The notes beneath the pieces are model-generated. The model worked only from the letters and a program-made list of their open reading frames with translations. It had not been told where the DNA came from and ran no database searches. Below, in pieces: positions 45,606 to 57,759 of a DNA stretch of 64,000 nucleotides. Positions within the stretch are counted from its first letter, which is position 1; each line of letters begins with the position of its first letter. This stretch comes from Ampullaceana balthica (Eukaryota; Mollusca; Gastropoda; Lymnaeidae). Position numbers and translations under genes: made by a program. The DNA lies in the NCBI GenBank assembly GCA_944989445.1, contig CALYLW010000016.1:5269831-5333830 (forward strand), written 5' to 3'.

Positions 45606-46805
45606 CTCAAATAACAGTTATTACTTCATTAAAAAAAATTTTTTTTAATTTTAAAAAATAAAATAAAAAAAACCAGTTACTTGTTCCAAAACAAAATATT
45701 GGGTGAGATTGCAATGAGGCTTTTAAATACTTATTCCATTTGGATTAACGAATCTAGGTGTTTTAGGAATTCAAGATATACAAATAAACCATGTAATCAA
45801 AGCAATAAATTAAAGTTTTATTAATTAACTAATACAAAATTATCCGTTTCGGCTTATGCCTTCATTCAGCACAAATAACTTGCGCAATTATTAGAATGAT
45901 ATTTAAATTATACAAGACATTCTATATGATGGAAACATAATTACGTAAAGATAACAAGAAAGAAAAATATAAAACAGTAGACAATGACACATGATATAAG
46001 AAAAGGGAGGAAGTATCTAAAGTAACAGTGAAAACCACAACGGGAAAAAAGATTCCACGGCTATGTTAAATTATAAATTTGCTTATTTCTATGGGTCGAA
46101 AATGTGTTTTCTGCTACCCCACACTCTAGGAACTCATTGATTAATCAAACACAAAAAGCTGAAAAATAAAAAAGAGCATGAACAAAACCAATACAAATTG
46201 CGTAAGGTTTTTTTTAATTTTTATATATCAAGTAAACATTAATCACGTCGTTCCACATTACAAGTTACAAAAGTATTGCATCAATTGAAATAGTAAATAG
46301 TCACGGAACTCTGCCGATCAGTTCAACATAATACTACCGTAAACATGACCATCTGTTGTATCACTCGTGTTTGGCTTCTCTATTATTAAACAATTTTTTT
46401 TAAAGTAGATTAGAGACAGCATTTTTTTGACTAAGCACACAACGCTTATCTCAATATGGGCTCCGTGGACATCTGTGTTTATACGTTTTTCTTGTGTATA
46501 GGTGGGTAAGTAGTTATGGTTGAAATGTAATGTTTTGACTCGTTGCTCGGTTGAAGATGAGCAGCAGGATAACATCAAAAAATTGAATTATTGTGATTCC
46601 AAGTTATATTCGATTGACATATTCAAACTCCTTTTTATTATATGTTTCATAACTGTCACAGCTGTTTTCTCAATACATTTTTTTTCTTGCCATCACTACC
46701 ACAAAGTATGACAATCCTGTGACCAATCTATTTAATTTCTCAGTTAACAACATTAAAAGTGCATGTCGAACGTGTAATGACATTAAAACTCAATTCCAAC
46801 TTTCA
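45606..46805. other. Upstream region of gene B, no exon identified
   Basis: AT-rich. A minus-strand motif near 45.85 kb (gctgaatgaaggcataagcc then gaaacgg) resembles the core of Penelope-type hammerhead ribozymes. Nothing else. Confidence 0.3.
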
Positions 46806-46811
46806 AACTAG

Positions 46812-46945
46812 AGCTTGGGTTTCCCCAAATTCACGTCGGGCCCGTAGATGAAATCCAAGACATGTACTGTCCTTTTTGTGATGGGAAAGCCCACTCGTAT
46901 CCGGCATGCCTGAGTGCCCCACCAGTCCACTGCCACCCACAAGAG
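46812..46945 (+). CDS. Gene B exon 2 (LU1 first part)
   Basis: Acceptor aaactag, donor caagag|gtagac. Encodes IHVGPVDEIQDMYCPFCDG, PACLSAPPVHC. Close to gene D's first LU exon (LHLGPIDAVLQCHNCN, ACLDPPITC), which supports both. Confidence 0.8.
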
Positions 46946-49900
46946 GTAGACATTGATAATACACTAGTAACATCCTTATAGATTTACCTTTCATATTTTT
47001 TTCTTCAATTACTAGAAATTATGTTGATTTTTATGTCCTTAGTGCTTAGGTTTGTTTTTATAAATGTTTAATTTTTTTATATATTTTTTTTTATTAAACG
47101 CTGTCACGAAAACGCACTATTGACTGATACATTTTAATATACTATGTTTGCAAATCAATGGAATATTAAAAACCCCATCAATATCCAATGGCTAAGACAG
47201 AAAATCTGTTGTGAAAATATTCGAAAGAGTCAATTGAATCTTTAATTGTTTGTTTTTTTAAAAAACTGTTCCATACTAATGAGTGTGTAATACAGTGGCG
47301 TAGCTGGGGGGGAGTCCAAATTCGAAATGGCCCCGGGACATTATCTCATGTCTCATGTCATCAAGACGAATGTCAAAATTCAGAGCCCACTCCCCCTCCC
47401 CAAAGTGGCCAAACCCCCCTGGGCCCCCAAATCCCTCGCTACGCCACTGGTGTAATATTTAGCTATACTTTAATTTAATCGTAACTTTAACGGCAACAAT
47501 CTTCAAACAAAAACTTATCGAACTCAATGGTAGTTCGAAACAGACCAGAAACTTACACCTTAAAAGGTGAAGACGAATTGATAGTTACAGTCTAACAAGG
47601 AATTATTCTATCTTTCAAGGTTTGTGCAATCATGTACACGGGAGATAACCCTACTTACGAGTGTTCTAAACTTGCCGTGAGTTACATAAGAATGTATTTA
47701 TTATTTTATTTTTTTGTTTGCTTGTCATTTTTTAGGCTTTGTTTGAGTGTACCCTAAAAGGTTTTTTTAAAACTTTTAACGTCGTTAATTTATTTAAAGG
47801 ATTTTTTTTCCTTTTATTTATTACCAACATATTCATCTGAGCTTCCCTTGTACCACATTTTAAAAGAACACTAGATCACTTAAATACAAACCATATCTGT
47901 CACATCGTTACACGTCCAGATTGTCATTCACGGAAACATTTTCTGCAATCATGCTTAGGTGAAGCAAGGTTTAGTATACATTTGACAACTTGAGCAATTA
48001 TTATGATCTTCTTCTTCATCACTCTTGTCTCCATGGCGCCTGTACGATCTTGTTCTGCTCTGTCACTGTCTTCCATTTCGATTACTATGTCACCTCCAAG
48101 GCCAATAAATCAAGAAGCTGTAGGACTTCTCAACCGCATCTCATTTCCAGTGGGCCTGATAGCCTTCTACCTCTCGGTTGCTCTCCATATACTTACCGTA
48201 TATTCCGGCGTATAAGACGACCCCCCCCCCACTTTATCTGTCAAAATAAAGATTTTAAGCTATTTTCACCGTATAAGACTACCTCTCTTCCAACACACTT
48301 TAAGTTTGAAACTAGCTTCATACTTCTTTCATTTTGCTGGTCTTGACTGTTAGACATTTGCATACTGCACAGTATTGCGGTACTGGTGCTGTACTGTATT
48401 AACAGGTACAAATACGATATGAACGATACCCGGAGTATTACACGACCCCGTACTTTTGAGAAGCTTTTCAGGGGTTAAAAAGTCGTCTTATACGACGGAA
48501 TATACGGTATATATTACAGACGCTTATTTTATACAGAGAATTGCTCCATCATGCGTTTATTCGAGGTTTGAGCCTTGATTTTCATTCTTGAATTATAGTC
48601 TTGACAAATATAACTGCTATGAAAACATGCCACATCTTGTAATAAAACGTAATTTACATTTATGCAACTCGTATATTTTCAATTATGAATCGTGTCTGAG
48701 AGACACGATTTATAAATCAGCATTAAATGCCTTTGGCAAAAATTTCCAAAAAAAAACATGGACTGTTTTGATGCACATTGCGACGAGATGAAAACTGTCA
48801 CTGAAGCCAAAAGGAAAGCTCTTATGGCCTGCAAGGAAAAGCCTACACCCGACAGGCTGCATGCCTTAAAAACAGGAAAGTGGCATGCCCAAAAACGTCG
48901 CACGTCAATGTGCCAATACCTACTGGCTTAACCTCTGCTCCAGCATACAGTCAGCTGAAGACATGGGCAATGCCAAAGCCATGTACGAAAATATCAAAAA
49001 AGAAACTTGCCCTTTGATGTCCGAAGTTTCCCCCCATAAAGTCCAAAAGTGGAGAAATTATCCAAGACAAGGCAGCGGCAGCTAAAACGGTCGGTTGAGT
49101 ATTATCTGGAACAGTACTCAACAGTTACCACAGTCTCCAGCACTGCTCTAGATGACATCAACAGTTACCACAGTCTCCAGCACCGCTCTAGATGACATCA
49201 ACAGTTACCACAGTCTCCAGCACCGCTCTAGATGACATCAACAGTCACCACAGTCTCCAGCACCACTCTAGATGACATCAACAGTTACCACAGTCTCCAG
49301 CACCGCTCTAGATGACATCAACAGTTACCACAGTCTCCAGCACCGCTCTAGATGACATCCCCGATATGCCCCTCATGAAAGAACTGGATGTCATGCCCAC
49401 ACAGGAAGAGCTGAGCAAAACAATTGACAGCCTAGCTTGTGGAAAAGCCCTTGGGAATGATGGCATACCACTAGAAGCTCTAAAGGGTGGTAAGACAGCT
49501 TTACTCCAACCTTTGCACGCGCTTCTGTCCCTCTGCTGGGAACAGGACTACATCCACTTGGACATAATGATGCAAATATAGTGACGAGGGCAATAGAAGT
49601 GACTACAACAACTACCGCGGCATCTCACTCCTTAGTATTGTAGGAAAGGCCTTTGCCCGTGTCATACTAACACGATTTCAGAGTTTATCATCCCGAGTTT
49701 ATCCAGAATCTCAGTGCGGTTTCAGGGCTGGTCGGTCTACCATAGACATGGTGTTATCCATACGGCAGCTCCAGGAAAAATGCAGAGAGCAGCAGGTGCC
49801 ACTATACATTGCCTTTGTGGATCTTATGAAAGCATTTAATTTAGTCAGTCGCCACGGGCTATTCCTAATCCTGGAAAAAATCGGCTGTCTCCCATACCTA

Positions 49901-51230
49901 CTCGCCATCATCAGACAGTTCCATGAAAATATGCAGGGCACAGTACAGTTCGATGGAGCTACGTCAGAAACCATTCAAGCCAGCAGCGGAGTTAAACAGG
50001 TTTGTGTACTCGCACCAAAACTGTTCGGGTTTATTCTTCTCTGTACTGCTTCGATACGCATTCAAGGATAGCAGTTGTGGAATCTGGTTACAGGCCAGAG
50101 CTGATGGAGGACTTTTCAACACTGCCCGCCTTGAGCCAAAACCAAAACGACAGATGTCCTAATTCGTGAGCTGCTTTTTGCGGATGATGCGGCATTAACA
50201 GCGCACACAGGTACTGGTTTGCAACAACTAGTGTCAAGCTTCTCCAACGCATGCAAAGAATTTTGTCTGCAAATAATCTTGAAAAGGACAAACATCATGG
50301 CCAAAGACACACAACCTCCTCCTACTATCAATATCGACAATGAAAACTTTGAGGTTGTGGACCTGTTCACCTACTTGGGGTCCAAAGTCTCCAATACACT
50401 GTCCATCGAGGACGAAATAAACAGTAGAATTGGCAAGGCAGCTACAACAAACTAAATAAAGGAGTCTGGCAAAACACCAAGCAAACGGAGAAAACTAAAC
50501 TGTGTGTTTATCGAGCCTGCGTCATCAGTACGCTGCTATACGGGAGCGAGACATGGACCACTTATACATCCCATGAGCGCAAGCTTAATAGCTTCCACTT
50601 GAGGTGCCTGCGCTCCATCCTTGGCATTAAATGGCAGGACAAAATGCCAAAAAGTGAGGTCCTGATGCGTACCAATACCCAAAGCATGTTCTGAATCCTT
50701 AGTGAAAGACGCCTAAGATGGCTTGGACATGTAAAAAGAATGAGCCCTGACCGCATCCCCAAGGACCTCCTAAATAGAGAACTGGCATCGGGAAAGAGTA
50801 AGACAGGTCGCCCATGTCTGCGATTTAAAATGTCTGCCAAAGGGACATGAGAGCAGCCAGAATACGCACTAGCGACTGAGAGTGTAAGGCGGAAGACCGA
50901 TCTACGTGGCGCACAGTTGTAAAAGAGGGCGTCATAGTAGCCGAGGAGCGAAGGATGGAGGAGGCTACAGACAGAAGAGCTAGGAGAAAGGACAAAACAT
51001 TGGGAAGCAGAGCACTCATGTGCAAAAGCTGTGGTAAAGACTGTCACTCAAGGATAGGATTGCACAGCCACTCGAGGAAATGCAACCCAACCCAACGGTG
51101 ATGCACCATCGTCTCTCGAGACGGAAGGATGCCGACTAAAATTTTCCAGTCAATATACTAATTCTTATTTCATTCACTTTTTAATGTTATTGTTATATTT
51201 TACTTATTTCTATTTTCATTTTATTATTAC

Positions 51231-51296
<66 letters not shown>

Positions 51297-54200
51297 TGTA
51301 TGTGTGTGTGTGTTTGTATGTGTGTGTGTGTGTGTGTGTAAATCAAAGATTGTTTTTTTAAATCCAGGAATGTCATAAAACTACAGCCCACCCCACGGGC
51401 ATGTGTGCAGTGCTGGGTGTTGAAGTAGAACCTGGCAAATGTCAAGCCTGCTGTGAAAATCAATCGTGTGTACAGGACATGACTCTACTAATAAAGCAGC
51501 AGTTCAGTATGTCATTGTCTACATGTGTCTCCCTTTGTGTCTACATGTGTTTTCATGTGTCAACATGTGTCTCAGTGTCTACATGTGTCTCCATTAGCCT
51601 TAGTGCGACTACGTGTGTCTCCATGTGTCTACATGTGTCAAAGTGTGTCTAAATGTGTCGCAGTGTGTCTACGTGTGTCTCCATGGGTATCCAATTGTCT
51701 AAATGTCTCTCTATTTGTCTCTACGTGTCAGCACGTTTCGCTATGTATGTTCCGACATGTGTCTCCATGTGTCTACATGTGTCTCCGTGTGTTTCTGTTT
51801 CATTGGATTTACAATAGTTAGACTATTCCCACTTAGCAATATCCCATCAAATTGAAAGCTGAAAGCGTTTTCAGATTATTTAGCTTTATGTGTATTGTTG
51901 TCATTGTTTTCTTTTTGTTTCTACTTTTTAAATCCCTTATATTAACTTCGCGGCCGTCTCATCATCTCTCTCATCATCTCATCTCATGGGCGGGCGGAAA
52001 AAGAAAAGTCGAAAATGACCCACTTCCCGTGATTCGATCGAGCTGAAATTTGGCACACTGACCCGTCTGACCTAACAATGCATCGTATCAAAATTTCAGA
52101 TCGATCGAACGTACCGTAATTAAATTAATGCATTTTTAGTTTATCCTTATATGAGGTATGTAATTCAAATTCACGGTTGTTATTGTTTTTTTCCCACGTG
52201 AAATTTTGAGCTGACGCATTGAGGCGACCCAACAAAGCGTTTACGTGTCACTCTGAGCTCGGTCAAGCGAATCGGTGACCAGACTTTTCCCCCTCTCCCC
52301 CTCCCACCCACCCCTCCCCCCCTAGGGTTATGAAGCAAATTTGAGTTAAGACAGATTCTGTCTGTAAATGTTTGAAATTAAGCAATACTGTTAGCTATGT
52401 CTCATATATAAGGGATTTATAGTCAAAAACTTTGTTTTTACGGGTTTGTTTTATTTAGATATTTTAAATAAAGTATGTTATCCTGTTTAAAATGTTTTGG
52501 AAAAAATATATATTTAGCCAAAATTTCCTGATCTATTTGAAAGTAATGCTCTAATCCGTACGAATTTAAGTCTATGGAACATCTATTTAACTAATCTATT
52601 ATCATTTTGATTCTGTGCCTAACCGATGAACACAATTTATTCTCGTTTTACTCCATCTACTAATCGTTATATTTTTATAGATAAAATGTATTATTTTTAA
52701 TGCAAATTGTATTTTAACTTTGTCATTTAAAAACGTAGGCAACCGTCTGCTCTGCCCGGGACACTGCCTATATCAAGACCTGGACGTGTGTGTACAAGGT
52801 AGCACTTATTGTGCAGACGGGCAGGTAGGTCATATTTGCATAGGTGAAGTAGCAATAATTGTACATACAGGTATGTAATATTTGGACAGGTGAGGTAACA
52901 CTTATTTTACAGACGGGCAGGGAGGTAATATTTGGACAGGTGGGGTAGCACTTTTTGTACAGACGGGCAGGGAGGTAATATTAGGACAGGTGAGGTAGCA
53001 CTTATTGTACAGACGGGCATGGATGTAATATTTGGACAGGTGAGGTAGCACTTATTGTACAGACGGGCAGGGAGGTAATATTAGGACAGGTGAGGTAGGT
53101 AGCACTTATTGAACAGACGGGCAGGGAAGTAATATTTGGACAGGTGAGGTAGCACTTATTGTACAGACAGGCAGGGAGGTAATATTTGGACAGGTGAGGT
53201 AGCACTTATTGTACAGACGGGCAGGGAGGTAATATTTGGACAGGTGAGGTAGCACTTATTGTACAGACGGGCAGGCAGTTAATATTTGGACAGGTGAGGT
53301 AGCACTTATTGTACAGACGGGCAGGGAGGTAATATTAGGACAGGTTAGGTAGCACTTATTGTACAGATGGGCAGGGAGGTAATATTAGGACTGCTGAGGT
53401 AGCACCAATTGTACAGACGGGCATGGAGGTAATATTAGGACAGGTGAGGTTGCACTTATTGTACAGACGGGCAGGGAGGTAATATTTGGACAGGTGAGGT
53501 AGCACTTATTGTACAGACAGTCAGGGAGGTAATATTTGGACTGTTGAAGTAGCACTTATTGTACAGATGGGCAGGGAGGTAATATTAGGACAGGTGAGGT
53601 AGGTAGCACTTATTGTACAGACGGGCAGGCAGGTAATATTTGGACAGGTGAGGTAGCACTTAATGTACAGACGGGCAGGGAGGTAATATTAGGACAGGTG
53701 AGGTAGCACTTATTGTACAGACGGACAGGGAGGTAATATTAGGACAGGTGAGGTAGCACTTATTGTACAGACGGGCAGGGAGGTAATATTAGGACAGGTG
53801 AGGTAGCACTTATTGTACAGACGGGCAGGTAGGGTAAAATTTGGATACGTAGATATATGTCATACAAACAGGGTATGTAATGAGCCTGACAAGACGTCGA
53901 CAAAACCACGAACGTTTCGGGAAAGAGCCTTCTAACTTCTTCAACGAACAAATGGACAAAAACTAATCAAACTTAAGCAAATAAAATGGAATTAAAACTT
54001 AGCTTCGGTTAAACCAGAGTTCATGTTGATCTGTTAAAATTAAAACCATATTTTTAGCTGAAATCTTCCAGTAGTAAACTTTAGAATCTAGAAGACGCGG
54101 TGGTCGAGTGGCAGCGCGCTGGACTGTCGTACCGATGGTCACGGGTTCGAATCCGTGTGAAGGCAAGGGTTTGTTCCCGGGGCCTAGGGCGTCCCTGAGT

Positions 54201-57200
54201 CACCCCGCTCCTAATGGGTACCTAACACTACATGTAGTTAGGCGGCTGGGTAATGCGTGGAACCCATAAAGCCTTGGCCTGTGAACGCTGCATCACTTAC
54301 CAAACAGATCATCTGTCATGGTCTGTGGACGCAACTATCTTCTGCATAGAAGGAGCGTCTGTATAGATAAGTCAAGTCAATTATTGTCGTTCAACATTAT
54401 TATTATTATATATATGCTGTTGATTTTCTAGTTCTAGACTACCGTACTGTAAGCTGATGATTAATCTGAGATATAATATCCACAGTTCTGTGAAATTACT
54501 TTCGGAGACCATTGGAATGTTCAGGGACAATGCAGAAACAATCATGACATGCAGGTGAGACGGCGAGAATACTATTCAACAAAGACATTTATTCTAATTT
54601 CAGTTCCGTAGCCGGTAGATAACCCAACACGACCGTTAAGTGACGTCAACAGGAGTCAAGTAATGGCTTAAATAACATTTCCTGTAGATCACGCTTAAAG
54701 GCTGGGCTGATGGGGACAACGTTTAGGGCTGCACCGGAAGAAGAAAAAAAGAAACTTTTTGTAAAGGCAAGAGTAATATCGCTCAGAAGATAACTGATCT
54801 CTGCCCAAACAAAAAGCTATTTCCACATGCTAGAGACCGGAAGCGATCCCACCTGCAGTGTATGTTGCATGGCAAAGGAGACGGTGATCCACCTGTTGGT
54901 TGCTTGCTTTGATGCGGACAGGTGAACACTGAGGTCTTTGTATAAATACCTGTAGCCTAATGAGACGACGAGCCTGGCACGTGATGACAAGATCAACGAC
55001 TGCTCAAACCAATAAGAGAATGTCATATTTATTATGTAGTCCTTGGTTGGTCCTTACCAGAATGAAGACTGATGAAACTAGTTTTAGTTAAATCAATTTT
55101 CTCTGAAGTTAAAAACTGTATACATAAAAAGCATGAATCAATTAGTTAAAGATAAATCGTTGCAAACATTCAACAAGAGACTAACTTAATTATTTGTTTG
55201 TTCCCTGTAGCACTGCCTACATGAACAGTCCACTCACCCCTGTGTGATAACAGAGCATACGCCTAAATGTATGTGGGCATGTTGCTCGGACAATGACTGC
55301 GTTTCTAAACACGTTAGCCCTTATGCTGGTAAGTCTGAGGTTTCCCTTTCCTTTTTTTCATCTAATGGATTTAGAGTCAGCATTAAATTTAAAGGGTTTC
55401 TTTTTCACTTCTTTTTCTTTATCTATTGTTATTCAGTTTGTTTTAACATGTACCGCTAAATACACGATTCGTCATTTTTTTTAAAGCGTTAATATTAAAT
55501 GGTAGATCTATAATTGATTTACGTGTATTGCTAAAATAAAATTTAAAAGAAAAACTCCAACAACATTTTACTTGACAGTAACCGATGCCATCAGTCAGAG
55601 CACACAGCCACTTGTGACAGCCACACTCCCACCTCCCACACAGGCGGGATCAACTGGTAAGTAGGTTTATTCATATTTCAAGTTTAGATACATGAGTTGA
55701 AAGGCGGATAGAATAAATAGAGGTAAAAATAGATATTTAAAAACCCACGTTTTTATAAGTGGACTTCAAAAGAAGAAAATAATTTTAAAAATTATAAGTT
55801 CAAGTACTTTGATTTAATATGACTAAAAGCGTTGGACGGGTGTTTGGTATAAAAAATTAAAGATTTATAATTTAGAAGGCAAAAGAGAGATCTATAAGGG
55901 GGAGAATTAGTGAACTGCATTTGTTAAAACTCATAAGCGCCCGCCCCACGTTTTTAGTCGTATTAAATGAAAGTACTTGAACTTTTAAGTTTAAAATTAT
56001 TTTCTTTTTTTTTAATCCCCTTATAAAAACGTGGTTTTTAAAAATCTATTTTTACCTCTATTTATTTTATTCTTTTTAGTCTAAGTGTAAGCTATGGTGA
56101 GTTTTGTCGGTTATTTTTTATTATTCATTAGTGAAGTATTGATTATGTTCAATTTAATAAGCATTATTGATTATTGAAGTATTGATTATGTTCAATATAA
56201 ACCCATCGCGCGACAAACATTTACAGACTGAACGTTACTGAACTGCCCTTGCTGCTAAACACGATTGCTGGGGTGAACTCCGGTGAGACGTGGATGTAAA
56301 TATTAGCAGACGGATACAGATGCTATATAGAAATAAACTAAAAATGCATTAATATAATTACAGTACATTCGATCGATCTGAAATTTTGATACAATGCATA
56401 GTCATTGAAGATCTATCTGTGGTAACATTTTGAGATCGCTAGGACTATCAAAAGTGGTTTAATTTTGCGTTGGAAAATTCGAAATTTTGCGGACAGACAG
56501 ACAGACAGACAGACAGGAGCGAAAGGAAGTTAATAAAAACGTGGCAAAAACGGGCAGGAATGCCTGCTGATTTGAGCGATACAGGTGATACATTTTTTTA
56601 AACTTTAACAGGCTAGATAACAAAGGGGGCTAAAAATTCCCGCACTACAGCCTAGCCCCTGAAACAGTTATGAGCTTGTTGCTTCCAACCACACGCTGGA
56701 TGTAGCCGGGGGGGGGGTTAGGGTGGCGAATAAGTCTTACGATCAGTCAATGATGCAAATCGGATTACTTCACAGTGAAACCAGTAATCTGCTATGGATG
56801 TGATGGTGGATTCTGTCACCACAATGAGAAAAATGTCACATGTCCAGGAGGGTATTGCATGATGACAGTGGACGAAGACACAGGGGGCAGTCGATTTATC
56901 AACAAAAGGTGAGGTCCGTAGAGACATGAATTTCTGTGAGCGGTCAGTAAGGGAATTTGGTTACTGGGAGGCTATTTGGAGTGGTCATTTTGAGGATTAA
57001 TGTGAGGGTTGTTTTAAGAATCCTCGTAAGGTCCTTTGTGACAGTTTTATTTTTGGATATAAAAATGAAATTTAAAATAAAATTAATTTAATGCATTCTT
57101 AATTAAGTAGTAAACACAACGGTAGAAACAATATAGAAGAAAAATAAATTTAACTATAGGTGTTTTGAAGATTTACAACAATAATATTAATTAAAATAAA

Positions 57201-57728
57201 TTTATAATTTATACAGCGCTGTCTCTCAGCAAGGAACTGAGCTCACAGCGCTTTACATAAAGATAATTTAATAAAAATATGATATCAACCACATAAATGA
57301 CAATACGTTACACATAAACTACGTTAATCGTTAGAGGTAATGTTTGTTTCATTCATTTTGAAAATAAATTTTGAAAAGATGTGTCTTAAGTGCTGTCTTG
57401 AAGGACTTGGTAGTTGGAATACTACGGATGTACAACAGTATAATTTAGAAATACAACACAAAGATAACTTAATACAACCCTCAGATAGACATAAGGATAA
57501 AAACACCTTTCTTATTCCGTATGCAAGAACAAACACATACAAGTTTTCCTTCTTCCCGTCCGGAATTCGGGCGTGGAATGGGTTGCCTGAAGAATCCAGG
57601 AAAACCAACACTTTATCAACATTTAAATCTCTAATAAAAATGCAGGACTAAACACAAACCATAGATAAGCGTAGGACGCAATAATCTTCTGTATAGAAGG
57701 AGCGTCTGTAAACAGATAAGATAAGATA

Positions 57729-57759
<31 letters not shown>

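Noticed and set aside
54092..54165. Functional tRNA gene
   Set aside because: A and B boxes are present but the sequence continues into a SINE body with a LINE-type tail and has a close copy at 41.24 kb.
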